64,000 nt of DNA from positions 434,001 through 498,000 of the forward strand of contig WJYM01000003.1 of the NCBI GenBank assembly GCA_009668205.1, read 5' to 3'. The notes beneath the pieces are model-generated. The model ran no database searches and was not told the DNA's origin. It saw only the letters and a list, made by a program, of their open reading frames with translations. The translations under genes and the position numbers were made by a program. Of the stretch, positions 10,451 through 21,011 are shown piece after piece (position 1 is the first letter of the stretch; the number at the start of each line of letters is the position of its first letter). Origin of the DNA: Enterobacteriaceae bacterium RIT691. GTDB lineage: Bacteria; Pseudomonadota; Gammaproteobacteria; Enterobacterales; Enterobacteriaceae.

Positions 10451-11038
10451 ATGAACCATGTCTGGGGACTTTTCTCCCATCCCGATCGTGAGATGCATGT
10501 CATTCAGAACGAGAATGAAACCGTCTCACACCACTACACCCATCATGTGCTGGCGATGGCGGCCGTGCCCGTCATTTGCGCTTTTATTGGTACCACCCAG
10601 ATAGGCTGGAACTTTGGCGATGGCACGATCGTTAAATTGTCTTTGTTCACGGGATTCGCGCTGGCGGTATTGTTCTATGCCCTGATGCTCGCGGGTGTGG
10701 CCGTCATGGGACGCGTGATCTGGTGGATGGCGCGGAGCTATCCGCAAAGACCGTCGTTAAAACGCTGCATGGTTTTTGCCGGTTATGTGGCAACGCCTAT
10801 TTTTCTCAGCGGCATCGTCGCGCTCTACCCGCTGGTCTGGCTCTGTGCGCTGGTGGGCACTATCGCCTTGTGTTACACCGGCTATCTGCTCTATATCGGT
10901 ATTCCGACCTTCCTCGGCATCAACCGTGAAGAGGGGCTGAGCTTTGCCAGTTCTACTCTCGCGATTGGCGTACTGGTGCTGGAAGTCCTGCTGGCCATGA
11001 CCGTGGTCCTTTGGGGCTATGGCTACCGTCTGTTCTGA
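10451..11038 (+). CDS. yohC: Yip1-family inner-membrane protein YohC
   Basis: The 195-residue protein is the same length as E. coli YohC and starts MNHVWGLFSHPDREM. It has about five hydrophobic segments and belongs to the YIP1 domain family. Its function is unknown. It is divergent from yohD, and the 174-base gap between them holds both promoters; no specific operator was recognised there. Confidence 0.92.
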   Translation: MNHVWGLFSHPDREMHVIQNENETVSHHYTHHVLAMAAVPVICAFIGTTQIGWNFGDGTIVKLSLFTGFALAVLFYALMLAGVAVMGRVIWWMARSYPQRPSLKRCMVFAGYVATPIFLSGIVALYPLVWLCALVGTIALCYTGYLLYIGIPTFLGINREEGLSFASSTLAIGVLVLEVLLAMTVVLWGYGYRLF

Positions 11039-11045
11039 TGTTACT

Positions 11046-11080
11046 CATTGCTGGCGCTGATGATTTCATCGCCAGCAATG
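11046..11080 (+). terminator. Hairpin after yohC, probable transcript end
   Basis: A perfect 11-bp inverted repeat (11046-11056 with 11070-11080) lies 8 bases beyond the yohC stop. The following sequence is only moderately T-rich, so termination may be incomplete. Confidence 0.5.
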
Positions 11081-11213
11081 CATCATTTATTCACGATTAT
11101 CCTGTAGCACGAGAAAGCTCTGGCAAGGTATGATGCGGCTGCTCGCGTTTGTTCATGCAGTAACAGGCGCCCCGAATTCATATTTTGTGTCAATAAATAC
11201 CAGACTTCTCAAC

Positions 11214-12158
11214 ATGATGAAATTTCGAGTTTCCCTGCTCAGCCTTGCGCTGATGCTGGCAGTGCCTTTTGCGCCCCAGGCGAGTGCTAAGACCGCCGCG
11301 ACGGCGAATGCGTCCCAACCGGAAATTGCCTCCGGTAGCGCGATGATCGTTGATCTCAATACCAATCAGGTGATTTATGCCAGCGACCCTGATTTGGTTC
11401 GCCCGATGGCCTCTATCACCAAGTTGATGACGGCGATGGTGGTACTGGATGCCCATCTGCCGCTGGATGAAGTCATCAGCGTGGACATCAGCCATACGCC
11501 AGAGATGAAAGGGGTGTATTCCCGCGTGCGTTTGAACAGCCACATCAGCCGCAAAAATATGATGCTGTTGGCGCTGATGTCGTCTGAAAACCGTGCGGCG
11601 GCCAGCCTGGCCCATCACTATCCAGGCGGATACGATGCATTTATTCGCGCGATGAACGCGAAAGCCAAAGCGTTGGGCATGACCCATACCCGCTATGTCG
11701 AGCCAACGGGGCTGTCGATTCACAACGTTTCCACCGCACGTGACCTGACCAAACTGCTGATTGCCACCAAGCAATATCCGCTGCTGGGGCAGTTGAGTAC
11801 CACCAGGGAAGACATGGCGACGTTCAGTAACCCGAATTACACGCTGCCATTCCGCAACACCAATCATCTGGTGTATCGCGATAACTGGAGTATCCAGTTA
11901 ACCAAAACCGGTTTTACCAACCCGGCGGGCCATTGCCTGGTGATGCGTACGGTAATGAACAACCGCCCGGTGGCGATGGTGGTAATGGATGCCTTTGGTA
12001 AATATACCCACTTTGCCGATGCCAGCCGCCTGCGGACCTGGGTTGAAACCGGGAAAGTGATGCCAGTGCCGCCGGCGGCGCTGAGCTACAAGAAGCAGAA
12101 AGAAGCACAGATGGCGAATGCCATACTCAACGAAAAAGGCGTGACGCAGGAAGATTAA
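11214..12158 (+). CDS. pbpG: D-alanyl-D-alanine endopeptidase PBP7
   Basis: PbpG is a low-molecular-mass penicillin-binding protein that cleaves D-Ala-meso-DAP cross-links in peptidoglycan in the periplasm. The 314-residue protein begins [13 protein letters not shown] with a signal peptide cleaved near PQASA. It carries all three serine-peptidase motifs: SxxK (SITK, Ser67 to Lys70), SxN (SEN within MSSENRAA) and KTG (LTKTGFT). The ATG at 11214 is used because the E. coli protein begins at the equivalent KFRVS; an upstream in-frame start would place a hydrophilic stretch before the signal peptide. Confidence 0.95.
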   Translation: MMKFRVSLLSLALMLAVPFAPQASAKTAATANASQPEIASGSAMIVDLNTNQVIYASDPDLVRPMASITKLMTAMVVLDAHLPLDEVISVDISHTPEMKGVYSRVRLNSHISRKNMMLLALMSSENRAAASLAHHYPGGYDAFIRAMNAKAKALGMTHTRYVEPTGLSIHNVSTARDLTKLLIATKQYPLLGQLSTTREDMATFSNPNYTLPFRNTNHLVYRDNWSIQLTKTGFTNPAGHCLVMRTVMNNRPVAMVVMDAFGKYTHFADASRLRTWVETGKVMPVPPAALSYKKQKEAQMANAILNEKGVTQED

Positions 12159-12174
12159 GCTGCGTTGATGTCTG

Positions 12175-12196
12175 TGAGCGCCCGTCAGGGCGCTCA
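12175..12196. terminator. Hairpin between convergent pbpG and GNAT genes
   Basis: A perfect 9-bp GC-rich stem (12175-12183 with 12188-12196) with a 4-base loop lies midway between two convergent genes. Neither side has a strong T tract, so it is a weak or factor-assisted terminator. Confidence 0.5.
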
Positions 12197-12201
12197 GTTG
12201 A

Positions 12202-12756
12202 TTATTCCGGCAGCGTCCAGTCGCCGTCGTTCAGAGGGCGTTGTACCAGCAGCGTATCCCGCCAGTCGCCCATCTTATAGCCGACACTGCGCAGCTGTCC
12301 GGCCACGTCAAAACCCAGTTTTTTATGCAATTGCAGGGATCCTGCGTTGTTGTTGCCATCGCCAATAACCGCAACCATTTGCCGCCACTCACCTTTTTCG
12401 CAAATCTCTATCAGACGTGTCAGCAACGCGCTGCCCACGCCGCGCCCGGTCATGCTGGCATCGACGTAAATAGACTCTTCAATCGTGTAACGATAGGCAG
12501 GGCGGGGACGATACTGGCTGGCGTAGCAGTAGCCAACGATAATGCCGCGATAGAGCGCCACCAGCCACGGAAGTCCCTGCTGGCTAATGGCTTTCATGCG
12601 TTCGCGCATTTCATCGACGGAAGGCGGCGTCTCTTCAAAAGAGGCGCGGCCGTTTAAAACATGCCAGGCATACAGCGCGGCGATGGCATGGGCGTCGTCG
12701 GCATTCGCTTCACGAATGTCGACGTCAACACCATGGAGGACATCTGTGACTGACAT
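12202..12756 (-). CDS. GNAT N-acetyltransferase, phosphinothricin/methionine-sulfoximine type (Pat/MnaT-like)
   Basis: The 184-residue protein is a single Gcn5-related acetyltransferase domain. The acetyl-CoA motif reads VDASMTGRGVGSALL, and the Pat-like sequences FEETPPS, YRYTIEESIYV and LHKKLGFD are present. This group acetylates the amino group of phosphinothricin, methionine sulfoximine or similar amino acids; the true substrate is not determined by sequence. It sits between pbpG and dld with its own start at 12756 and appears to be an accessory gene. Confidence 0.85.
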   Translation of the reverse strand: MSVTDVLHGVDVDIREANADDAHAIAALYAWHVLNGRASFEETPPSVDEMRERMKAISQQGLPWLVALYRGIIVGYCYASQYRPRPAYRYTIEESIYVDASMTGRGVGSALLTRLIEICEKGEWRQMVAVIGDGNNNAGSLQLHKKLGFDVAGQLRSVGYKMGDWRDTLLVQRPLNDGDWTLPE

Positions 12757-12851
12757 TGCTTAACACCCCGAAAAGCGTGGCCAGAGAGCGGTTTCTCTGG
12801 CCGTACGGGCCTACTGTAATACGGTGTTAAGGCGCAATAAACCACTCCCCC

Positions 12852-14618
12852 TTAATTCAGGTGGGGATGGGGTTCAGTGGACTCATCAACGCGTTCTGCT
12901 GTTTGCGCTTCTCCCCAATATTTCTGCTTACTGGTCTTGCCGATACCGGGGTTCATGCTGTTTGTCGGATCATTTTCACGATAAAACTGTTTTAAGCTGT
13001 CCGTTGCTTCATACAGGTGCCCGACGTTGTGCTCGGCCGGGTATTGCGCACCGCGCTCACGCAGCAGGGTGAGCATTTGCGCTTTCAGCGCGTGGGCATC
13101 TACGCCTTTTTTCACAATATAGTCCTGATGGAAAACGTGGCACATAAAGTGGCCGTAGTAGAGCTTGTGCGTCAGCTGGTTGTCGATTTCCGGCGGCAGG
13201 TGTTCGAACCATTCGGTGTCGTTGCGACGCAGGGCGATATCCAGCGCCAGAATGTCTTCCACCTCATCGGCGTGCACCGCCTGATAGCGGATCGCCGCGC
13301 CCGCCGCCGCAAAACGATGCAGAAATGCTTTGCTGCCTTCTTCCGGCGTGCAGGCGAAGAAATTGCCTTCGGCGGTCTTAAAGTACTCCGTCAGCCAGGT
13401 CTGCGCTTCCTCAATACCGTCACCGGCCATTTTCAGCATCAGGTGATGCTCATATTGGTTACGGTAGTCTTTCATTTTTTCAGGCAGATGTGCCGGGAAG
13501 GCGCGGCCGAGATTCTGCATAAAGCGGTCGGTAAAGTGGGGTTTAAACAGGGACACTTTGTCGAGCATCGCGTCGGTGCGGCCTTTCATGGTGAAGAAGA
13601 ACGGCATTTTGTCGGTGCCGAGCTTATCGATCATCAGGAACGTGTCTTTTCCGTATTTTTCCGCTACGTCATAAATATCACGGTGCATGTACTCACCGGC
13701 AACGGGCAGATGGGTGAAGTTCGCCAGCATATGGCGGCGAATTTCGGTCAGCACCTGCGGTTGGTTGGTGCCGATGTAGAACACCTGCTGGCGTTTTTCG
13801 GCCTCGAAGGTATCGAGACGAGCGGCGAACACTGCCAGTTTGCCTGCGCAGCCGGAAGATTCGAATAAACGATCCGGATCGGCGTTATAGCGGGCAGGGG
13901 TGTCAGCATCGACGTCACGGACCCGGGTCACGTAGTCATGATCGTGGGCGTGACGCTGGTCATGGCGAACGTCGCTGTCTTTAATACGATCGTCATCAAG
14001 GCGGCTGAGAATTTGCTCCGGCGTTTCACCCAGGTCGATGCCCAGATGATTGACCAGCTGCAGCTTGCCCTCTTCGTTAATCCGCGCGAATAAAGACATT
14101 TCGGTATACGCCGGACCGCGCTGTACCAGCGATCCACCTGAATTATTGCAGATCCCGCCGATCACCGATGCGCCTATGCAGGAAGAGCCAATCACCGAGT
14201 GCGGCTCACGGCCCAGCGGCTTAAGCGCTTTTTCCAACGCGTAGAGCGTGGTGCCAGGGTAGGCGAGCACCTGCTGACCGTTATCCAGCAGGTGAAGTTT
14301 ATCGAGACGCAGGGTGCTGATAATCACAATCTGGCGATCGTAGTCGTTGCCGTTTGGGGTTGAGCCTTCGGTCAGACCGGTATTCGCCGCCTGCATCAGG
14401 ATAATTTTATCTGCTGCGACACAGGCGCTCAGTACGCGCCACAACTCCAGCAGCGAGCCGGGGAAAACGACGGCCAGGGCGTCGCCTTGTCCGGAGCGGA
14501 AGCCCTTGCGATAGCGGGCGGTTTTAGCCGGGTCGGTGAGCAGGTGCGAAGGGCCGACCAGGCGGGTGAGTTCCGATAAAAACGTTGGGTTATCGAGGGT
14601 TGTTGTGGAGGACATCAT
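12852..14618 (-). CDS. dld: Quinone-dependent D-lactate dehydrogenase
   Basis: Dld is a peripheral inner-membrane FAD enzyme that oxidises D-lactate to pyruvate and passes electrons to quinones. The protein of about 588 residues matches E. coli Dld throughout, including the FAD_binding_4 sequences QAANTGLTEGSTP and GGICNNSGGSLVQRGPAYTE, then the Lact-deh-memb domain. The C terminus runs about 15 residues beyond the E. coli end, finishing ESTEPHPHLN. A second ATG immediately follows the first, so the true start could be 14615. The gene is divergent from bglX, as in E. coli. Confidence 0.96.
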   Translation of the reverse strand: MMSSTTTLDNPTFLSELTRLVGPSHLLTDPAKTARYRKGFRSGQGDALAVVFPGSLLELWRVLSACVAADKIILMQAANTGLTEGSTPNGNDYDRQIVIISTLRLDKLHLLDNGQQVLAYPGTTLYALEKALKPLGREPHSVIGSSCIGASVIGGICNNSGGSLVQRGPAYTEMSLFARINEEGKLQLVNHLGIDLGETPEQILSRLDDDRIKDSDVRHDQRHAHDHDYVTRVRDVDADTPARYNADPDRLFESSGCAGKLAVFAARLDTFEAEKRQQVFYIGTNQPQVLTEIRRHMLANFTHLPVAGEYMHRDIYDVAEKYGKDTFLMIDKLGTDKMPFFFTMKGRTDAMLDKVSLFKPHFTDRFMQNLGRAFPAHLPEKMKDYRNQYEHHLMLKMAGDGIEEAQTWLTEYFKTAEGNFFACTPEEGSKAFLHRFAAAGAAIRYQAVHADEVEDILALDIALRRNDTEWFEHLPPEIDNQLTHKLYYGHFMCHVFHQDYIVKKGVDAHALKAQMLTLLRERGAQYPAEHNVGHLYEATDSLKQFYRENDPTNSMNPGIGKTSKQKYWGEAQTAERVDESTEPHPHLN

Positions 14619-14812
14619 CCCACTCCTTGTGGTGTTTCATTTTCTTGTCCCTCAAGGATAGCGCTTTGTATGACAAATGGGAGTAAGAATGCAGTGAAAA
14701 TTCGGAGTCAGCCTTTTGCTTTGTGTTCGCTACCGCACAAGGCTTGTGGCAAACTGCTGTTTTTGGCACGCTTTTGCCGAGATACCCGGCCCGTTGAGAG
14801 AGTGAATATAAT

Positions 14813-17110
14813 ATGAAATGGCTTTGTTCTGTAGCTGTTGCCGTCAGCCTTGCGCTGCAACCGGCGATGGCTGACGAGATGTTCGGCAATCACCCGCTGA
14901 CGCCGCAAGCGCGCGATGCGTTTGTGACTGCTCTGCTGAAAAAAATGACCGTCGATGAGAAAATCGGCCAGCTGCGTCTGATTAGCGTTGGGCCGGATAA
15001 CCCGAAAGAAGCCATCCGTGAGATGATCAAAGACGGGCAGGTCGGCGCCATTTTCAATACCGTCACCCGTGGCGATATTCGCACCATGCAGGATCAGGTG
15101 ATGCAGCTCAGCCGCCTGAAAATTCCTCTCTTCTTTGCCTATGACGTCGTGCATGGTCAGCGCACGGTGTTCCCTATAAGCCTCGGCCTGGCGTCCTCGT
15201 TTAACCTCGATGCCGTACGTACCGTTGGGCGTATTTCCGCTTATGAAGCGGCGGACGATGGTCTGAATATGACGTGGGCACCGATGGTGGATGTGTCCCG
15301 GGATCCGCGCTGGGGTCGTGCTTCTGAAGGGTTTGGTGAAGACACTTACCTGACTTCGATGATGGGTAAAACCATGGTTGAAGCGATGCAGGGCAAGAGC
15401 CCGGCGGAACGTTACTCGGTGATGACCAGCGTCAAGCACTATGCTGCCTACGGCGCGGTTGAGGGCGGTAAAGAGTACAACACCGTGGATATGAGCCCAC
15501 AGCGTCTGTTCAATGACTACATGCCGCCTTACAAAGCCGGCCTGGATGCAGGCAGCGGCGGGGTGATGGTGGGGCTGAACTCGCTGAACGGCACTCCGGC
15601 GACGTCAGATGCCTGGTTGTTGAAAGACGTGCTGCGCGATCAGTGGGGCTTTAAGGGCATCACGATTTCCGATCACGGGGCTATCAAAGAGCTTATTAAG
15701 CACGGTACCGCCTCCGATCCAGCCGATGCGGTGCGCGTGGCGATCAATGCTGGCGTCGACATGAGTATGAGCGATGAGTACTACAGCAAATACCTGCCGG
15801 ATCTGATTAAAAGCGGCAAAGTCACGATGGCCCAGCTCGACGACGCCGCCCGCCACGTGCTGAACGTCAAATATGACATGGGTCTGTTTAACGATCCGTA
15901 CAGCCATCTGGGGCCGAAAGATTCCGATCCGCAGGACACCAATGCGGAAAGCCGTCTGCATCGCCAGGATGCGCGTGAAGTGGCGCGTGAAAGCCTGGTG
16001 CTGTTGAAAAACCGCCTCGACACGCTGCCGCTGAAGAAATCCGGCACCATTGCTGTTGTGGGTCCGCTGGCAGACAGCAAGCGTGACGTCATGGGCAGCT
16101 GGTCCGCAGCGGGCGTGGCCGATCAGTCCGTTCCGGTGCTGGATGGCATTAAAACGGCCGTGGGTGATAACGCGAAGGTGATTTACGCCAAAGGGGCGAA
16201 CATCACCAATGACAAAGGCATCGTTGACTTCCTCAACCTGTATGAAGAAGCGGTCAAAGTGGACTCGCGTTCGCCGCAGGCGATGATCGACGAAGCCGTT
16301 AACGCGGCTAAGCAGTCTGATGTGGTGGTTGCGGTGGTCGGTGAAGCGCAGGGGATGGCACATGAAGCCTCCAGCCGCACGGAAATCAGCATCCCGCAAA
16401 GCCAGAAGGATTTGATTGCTGCGCTGAAAGCGACAGGCAAGCCGCTGGTGCTGGTGCTGATGAACGGCCGTCCGCTGACCCTGGTGCAGGAAGACCAGCA
16501 GGCTGACGCTATTCTGGAAACCTGGTTTGCCGGAACGGAAGGCGGGAATGCGATTGCTGATGTGCTGTTTGGCGATTACAACCCGTCAGGCAAGCTGCCC
16601 ATGTCCTTCCCACGTTCCGTGGGTCAAATCCCGACTTACTACAGCCATCTCAACACCGGCCGTCCGTATAACGCCGATAAGCCGAACAAATACACGTCCC
16701 GTTACTTCGATGAAGCCAACGGCCCGCTGTATCCCTTCGGCTATGGCCTGAGCTATACCACCTTTAGCGTCAGCGACGTGAAGATGTCTTCCGCGACGAT
16801 GAAAGCGGATGGCAGCGTGACGGCAAGCGTTGACGTCACCAACACCGGCAAACGCGAAGGCGCGACGGTGATGCAGATGTACGTTCAGGACGTGACGGCT
16901 TCGATGAGTCGCCCGGTGAAACAGCTGCGCGGCTTTAAGAAAGTCACGCTGAAACCGGGTGAAACGCAAACCGTCAGCTTCCCGATCGAGGTGAGCGCGC
17001 TGAAATTCTGGAACCAGCAGATGAAATACGCCGCTGAGCCTGGCAAATTCAACGTCTTTATCGGTGTGGATTCTGCCCGCGTGAAGCAGGGTGAGTTCGA
17101 ACTGCAGTAA
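14813..17110 (+). CDS. bglX: Periplasmic beta-glucosidase BglX (GH3)
   Basis: The 765-residue protein hydrolyses beta-glucosides in the periplasm. A signal peptide (about residues 1-20, ending QPAMA) precedes the glycoside hydrolase family 3 N-terminal TIM barrel. The catalytic nucleophile is Asp287 in ISDHGAI, the same position as in E. coli BglX. The GH3 C-terminal domain follows, with ESLVLLKNR and LVLVLMNGRPL, then a fibronectin-III-like domain (YGLSYTTF, GATVMQMYV). The start is the ATG at 14813 because the signal peptide begins there. A terminator follows, so it is probably transcribed alone. Confidence 0.96.
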   Translation: MKWLCSVAVAVSLALQPAMADEMFGNHPLTPQARDAFVTALLKKMTVDEKIGQLRLISVGPDNPKEAIREMIKDGQVGAIFNTVTRGDIRTMQDQVMQLSRLKIPLFFAYDVVHGQRTVFPISLGLASSFNLDAVRTVGRISAYEAADDGLNMTWAPMVDVSRDPRWGRASEGFGEDTYLTSMMGKTMVEAMQGKSPAERYSVMTSVKHYAAYGAVEGGKEYNTVDMSPQRLFNDYMPPYKAGLDAGSGGVMVGLNSLNGTPATSDAWLLKDVLRDQWGFKGITISDHGAIKELIKHGTASDPADAVRVAINAGVDMSMSDEYYSKYLPDLIKSGKVTMAQLDDAARHVLNVKYDMGLFNDPYSHLGPKDSDPQDTNAESRLHRQDAREVARESLVLLKNRLDTLPLKKSGTIAVVGPLADSKRDVMGSWSAAGVADQSVPVLDGIKTAVGDNAKVIYAKGANITNDKGIVDFLNLYEEAVKVDSRSPQAMIDEAVNAAKQSDVVVAVVGEAQGMAHEASSRTEISIPQSQKDLIAALKATGKPLVLVLMNGRPLTLVQEDQQADAILETWFAGTEGGNAIADVLFGDYNPSGKLPMSFPRSVGQIPTYYSHLNTGRPYNADKPNKYTSRYFDEANGPLYPFGYGLSYTTFSVSDVKMSSATMKADGSVTASVDVTNTGKREGATVMQMYVQDVTASMSRPVKQLRGFKKVTLKPGETQTVSFPIEVSALKFWNQQMKYAAEPGKFNVFIGVDSARVKQGEFELQ

Positions 17111-17127
17111 GCATTTTTCTCTCGCAC

Positions 17128-17152
17128 AAGGCCGGGTCTCCGGCCTTTTTTT
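17128..17152 (+). terminator. Terminator of bglX
   Basis: A perfect 8-bp stem AAGGCCGG/CCGGCCTT (17128-17135 with 17140-17147) with a 4-base loop is followed by TTTTT, 17 bases after the bglX stop. Confidence 0.92.
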
Positions 17153-17279
17153 CGCCCCGATTTTACCGCTTCGCTTAAAACCAACTTTCTAATTCCACTT
17201 TTGAGATTTCGAAACGCCCATTCCTGGACTATCTTTTTAATCTAACGCCCTGAAAATACAGATCCGAAGAGGAATAAGA

Positions 17280-18188
17280 ATGACGGTAAAAACGTGGAGT
17301 ATTGCGGGGGCGCTGCTGCTTGCGGCTACCGCTCAGGCAGCCGAGCCGGTAAAAGTGGGCTCAAAGATTGATACGGAAGGGGCATTGCTCGGCAACATTA
17401 TTTTGCAGGTCCTGGACAGCCATGGTGTGAAAACGGTCAACAAAGTTCAGTTGGGAACCACACCGGTGGTGCGCGGGGCAATCACCTCCGGCGAGCTGGA
17501 TATCTATCCGGAATACACCGGCAATGGCGCATTCTTCTTTAAGGATGACAACGATCCGGTGTGGAAAAATGCGGCCCAGGGCTACGAGAAAGTGAAGAAG
17601 CTCGATGCCGAGCAGAACAAGCTCATCTGGCTGACCCCGGCTCCGGCGAACAATACCTGGACCATTGCGGTACGTCAGGATCTGGCGCAGAAAAACAAGC
17701 TGACGTCGCTCGACGATCTGAGCCGTTATCTGAAAAAAGGGGGCGAGTTTAAACTGGCCGCCTCGGCGGAATTTATTGAGCGTCCTGATGCGTTACCGGC
17801 GTTTGAAAAAGCGTACGATTTTAAACTCAATCAGGGCCAATTGCTTTCACTGGCCGGGGGGGACACGGCGGTGACCATTAAAGCGGCAGCGCAGCAGACC
17901 TCAGGCGTCAATGCGGCAATGGCTTACGGTACCGATGGCCCGGTGGCGGCACTGGGTTTACAGACCCTGAGCGATCCTAAAGGGGTTCAGCCCATCTATG
18001 CGCCAACGCCAGTCGTGCGTGAAGCGGTGCAAAAAGAGTATCCGCAGATTGGCGACTGGCTGAAGCCGGCCTTCGAGAAGCTGGATGAGAAAACCCTGCA
18101 GAAGCTGAATGCCAGCATTGCAGTGGAAGGGCTGGATGCGAAGAAAGTGGCCGCGGACTGGCTGAAACAACAGGGGCTGGTGAAGTAA
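17280..18188 (+). CDS. osmF: Glycine-betaine-type ABC transporter substrate-binding protein OsmF (YehZ)
   Basis: The 302-residue periplasmic binding protein begins with a signal peptide ending ATAQAAEP and carries an OpuAC/QAT domain ([23 protein letters not shown]). In E. coli OsmF with YehYXW forms a low-affinity glycine-betaine importer induced by RpoS and osmotic stress. It is the first of four contiguous genes (osmF-yehY-yehX-yehW). The 170 bases upstream hold the bglX terminator and presumably the promoter; a weak RpoS-type -10 could be read near 17228 but is not convincing. Confidence 0.95.
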   Translation: MTVKTWSIAGALLLAATAQAAEPVKVGSKIDTEGALLGNIILQVLDSHGVKTVNKVQLGTTPVVRGAITSGELDIYPEYTGNGAFFFKDDNDPVWKNAAQGYEKVKKLDAEQNKLIWLTPAPANNTWTIAVRQDLAQKNKLTSLDDLSRYLKKGGEFKLAASAEFIERPDALPAFEKAYDFKLNQGQLLSLAGGDTAVTIKAAAQQTSGVNAAMAYGTDGPVAALGLQTLSDPKGVQPIYAPTPVVREAVQKEYPQIGDWLKPAFEKLDEKTLQKLNASIAVEGLDAKKVAADWLKQQGLVK

Positions 18189-18192
18189 CTTC

Positions 18193-19350
18193 GTGCGAAT
18201 CTCTTGTCAAAATCGTGTGCTGCTGCTGTTGGTGCTGATAGCACTGGCAGCAGCAATTCTGCCTTTCGTGAACTATGCGCCTAACCGCCTGGTCTCGGGC
18301 GAAAGCCGTCAGCTGTGGCAGATAGGGGCATTTCCTCCCCTGTGTCTGCTGCTGATACCTGCGCTGTTCGTGCTCCTCAGTTTTCTGCCCGGTCGCGGCG
18401 CGTTGGTCGCGACGGTGATTTTTGCACAGATCCTCTTTATCGCTCTGCTCTGGAGTGGAGGAAAGGCGGCCCAGATGCTGGCGCAAACCGGCAGCCCGCT
18501 TGCAAGAACGTCCCCGGGAAGTGGTCTTTGGCTGTGGCTGGCGGTGGCGCTGCTGATGTGTAGCGATGCCATTCGTCGCCTGACGCAGAGCGCATCCTGG
18601 CGCTGGCTACTGAACGCGCAAATCTGGATCCTGCCGGTGGCGATGCTGCTGCTTGGCGAGTTCGATTCACTCTCACTGATGAAAGAGTATTTCAACCGTC
18701 AGGATGTGTTCGACAGCGCACTGCAACAGCATCTGGTCCTGCTGTTTGGCACTTTGCTTCCTGGTTTGCTGATTGGCGTCCCGATTGGCCTGTGGTGCTG
18801 GCGCTCTCAGCGGCGGCAAACGCGGGTATTTACCGTGCTCAACGTTATCCAGACCATTCCTTCCGTCGCGCTCTTTGGGGTGTTGATTGCCCCGCTGGCC
18901 GGGCTGGTGAAGCATTTCCCCTGGCTTTCATCCTTGGGAGTCAGCGGAACCGGACTGACGCCAGCGCTGATAGCGTTAGTGTTATACGCGCTTTTGCCCC
19001 TGGTACGCGGCGTGGTCGCGGGGATGCAGCAGGTGGCCTCAGATGTGCTGGAAAGTGCAGCCGCGATGGGGATGAGCCGGGCTCAGCGTTTCTGGAAAGT
19101 TCAGCTCCCCCTCGCGTTGCCGGTGCTGTTGCGCAGCCTCCGTGTCGTCACCGTGCAGACCGTCGGCATGGCGGTGGTGGCGGCACTGATTGGCGCGGGA
19201 GGCTTTGGTTCTCTGGTCTTTCAGGGGCTGCTCAGCAGCGCACTGGATCTGGTGTTGCTTGGGGTGATCCCGGTGATCGCTCTGGCGGTGGTCGTCGATG
19301 CGCTGTTCAGTCTGTGGATAGCCTTACTGGAGGGCAATGCCCATGATTGA
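18193..19350 (+). CDS. yehY: ABC transporter permease YehY
   Basis: The 385-residue inner-membrane permease has the E. coli length. The N-terminal half holds several extra hydrophobic segments. The C-terminal half is a BPD_transp_1 domain with the EAA-type loop [20 protein letters not shown], which contacts the ATPase. Translation begins at a GTG (18193) four bases after the osmF stop, an arrangement typical of a coupled operon. It pairs with YehW and YehX in the OsmF-dependent importer. Confidence 0.94.
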   Translation: MRISCQNRVLLLLVLIALAAAILPFVNYAPNRLVSGESRQLWQIGAFPPLCLLLIPALFVLLSFLPGRGALVATVIFAQILFIALLWSGGKAAQMLAQTGSPLARTSPGSGLWLWLAVALLMCSDAIRRLTQSASWRWLLNAQIWILPVAMLLLGEFDSLSLMKEYFNRQDVFDSALQQHLVLLFGTLLPGLLIGVPIGLWCWRSQRRQTRVFTVLNVIQTIPSVALFGVLIAPLAGLVKHFPWLSSLGVSGTGLTPALIALVLYALLPLVRGVVAGMQQVASDVLESAAAMGMSRAQRFWKVQLPLALPVLLRSLRVVTVQTVGMAVVAALIGAGGFGSLVFQGLLSSALDLVLLGVIPVIALAVVVDALFSLWIALLEGNAHD

Positions 19351-20290
19351 ATTTCTGCAAGTCACCAAGATGTTCGATGGCAAACCCGCCGTAAAAGATC
19401 TCAATCTTCAGCTGAAAGAAGGGGCTTTTTCAGTGCTGATTGGCACCTCCGGATCGGGCAAATCGACAACGCTTAAGATGATTAATCGGCTGGAAGAAAA
19501 CGACAGTGGCACCATCCGTTTTGCAGGCGAAGATATTCGCCAACAGCCGGTGCTCGAGCTGCGGCGGCGTATGGGGTATGCCATTCAGTCGATTGGTCTT
19601 TTCCCCCACTGGACCGTAGCGCAGAACATTGCCACGGTGCCCCAGCTGCAAAAATGGTCGCGGGTGAAAATCAATGACCGCATTGACGAGTTGATGGCAT
19701 TGTTGGGGCTTGAGGCGTCGATGCGAGACAGAATGCCGCACCAGCTTTCTGGCGGGCAACAGCAGCGCGTGGGCGTGGCGCGTGCGCTTGCGGCCAATCC
19801 TGAAGTGCTGTTGATGGATGAGCCTTTTGGTGCACTGGATCCGGTGACGCGGGCTTCACTCCAGCAGGAGATGCGGCGCATTCACCAGTTGCTTGGTCGC
19901 ACCATTGTGCTGGTCACTCACGATATTGATGAGGCACTGCAGCTCGCCGATCATCTGGTGTTGATGGACAAAGGTGAAGTGGTGCAGCAGGGCACGCCGC
20001 TGGCGATGCTGACCACGCCGGAAAACGATTTTGTGCGTGAGTTTTTTGGCCGCAGCGAATTGGGCGTGCGCCTGCTGTCGCTACGGGGCGTGGCGGATTA
20101 TGTGCGCCCGCAGGAGCGGGTTGATGGCGAACCGTTGCGGGCCTCGATGTCGTTGCGTGAAGCCCTGTCGCTGTTTGTGGCGCGCCGCCGTGAGGTTTTA
20201 CCGGTGGTGACAGATGAAGGCACGCCGTGTGGCGTTCTGCATTTTGCCGATCTGCTGAGAGGGGAGGCCCATGGTGCGAACCCTGCGTGA
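19343..20290 (+). CDS. yehX: ABC transporter ATP-binding protein YehX
   Basis: The 315-residue ATPase drives the OsmF-YehYW importer. It shows Walker A (GTSGSGKST), Q-loop ([10 protein letters not shown]), signature ([15 protein letters not shown]), Walker B (EVLLMDEP) and the H-loop (VTHDIDEA). A C-terminal CBS-type regulatory region follows, as in OpuA/ProV-like ATPases. The ATG at 19343 gives the E. coli-like N terminus MIEF; another ATG two codons earlier (19337) lies closer to GGAGG and could be used instead. It overlaps yehY and yehW. Confidence 0.94.
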   Translation: MIEFLQVTKMFDGKPAVKDLNLQLKEGAFSVLIGTSGSGKSTTLKMINRLEENDSGTIRFAGEDIRQQPVLELRRRMGYAIQSIGLFPHWTVAQNIATVPQLQKWSRVKINDRIDELMALLGLEASMRDRMPHQLSGGQQQRVGVARALAANPEVLLMDEPFGALDPVTRASLQQEMRRIHQLLGRTIVLVTHDIDEALQLADHLVLMDKGEVVQQGTPLAMLTTPENDFVREFFGRSELGVRLLSLRGVADYVRPQERVDGEPLRASMSLREALSLFVARRREVLPVVTDEGTPCGVLHFADLLRGEAHGANPA

Positions 20291-21011
20291 TCCGCTGCTC
20301 TGGCTGTTGCTGCTGTTTGCAGGCCTGCTGACGGTAATGCCTTACAGTGCTCCGCTGTTTAGCGCGCTGTTTCCGGAACTGCCCAGACCGCTCTACCAGC
20401 AACAAAGCTTCTGGTCGCTAACGCTGGCGCATTTCGGGCTGGTGGGGATCTCAAGCCTGATAGCCACGGTGATAGGCGTTGGTGCGGGGATTGCCGTTAC
20501 GCGGCCCGCCGGCCGTGAATTTCGCTCTCTGGTGGAAACGATTGCCGCGATGGGGCAGACCTTTCCGCCTGTCGCCGTTCTGGCCATCGCGGTACCGGTG
20601 ATGGGATTTGGCCGTGAACCGGCGGTGATTGCATTAATTCTCTATGGCGTCTTACCCGTTTTGCAGGGAACGCTGGCCGGGATAACCTCCGTGCCGCCAG
20701 GTGTACTGAGCGTGGCGCAGGGGATGGGAATGAACGGCTGGCAACGTCTGTGGAAGGTTGAGCTGCCGCTGGCCGCGCCGGTGATGATCGCCGGGATCCG
20801 CACGTCGGTTATCGTGAACATCGGCACCGCCACCATTGCGTCGACGGTAGGGGCAAACACGCTGGGAACGCCCATTATCATCGGCCTGAGCGGCTTTAAT
20901 ACGGCGTATGTGATTCAGGGGGCAATTCTGGTGGCGCTCGCGGCCATTATTGTTGACCGCGCGTTCGAACGGCTGGCGTTAATATTCAGCCGACACCGCC
21001 GCGGACAATAA
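20271..21011 (+). CDS. yehW: ABC transporter permease YehW
   Basis: The 246-residue inner-membrane permease (E. coli 243) has about five hydrophobic segments and the EAA-type loop [19 protein letters not shown]. It is the last gene of osmF-yehYXW and starts 20 bases inside the yehX coding sequence. Its final 26 bases overlap the small yohO gene on the other strand. Confidence 0.94.
   Translation: MVRTLRDPLLWLLLLFAGLLTVMPYSAPLFSALFPELPRPLYQQQSFWSLTLAHFGLVGISSLIATVIGVGAGIAVTRPAGREFRSLVETIAAMGQTFPPVAVLAIAVPVMGFGREPAVIALILYGVLPVLQGTLAGITSVPPGVLSVAQGMGMNGWQRLWKVELPLAAPVMIAGIRTSVIVNIGTATIASTVGANTLGTPIIIGLSGFNTAYVIQGAILVALAAIIVDRAFERLALIFSRHRRGQ

Noticed and set aside
13017-13868. Plus-strand open frame of 283 codons opposite dld
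   Set aside because: Antisense to conserved dld sequence, with no domain or ribosome site that would support it.
14708-15439. Minus-strand open frame of 243 codons opposite bglX
   Set aside because: Composition rich in His, Arg and Gln is typical of a shadow frame, and it lies across the start of bglX.
17215-17279. RpoS-type -10 element ahead of osmF
   Set aside because: The sequence near 17228 matches only part of the sigma-S consensus; the known RpoS control in E. coli is not enough to place a site here.
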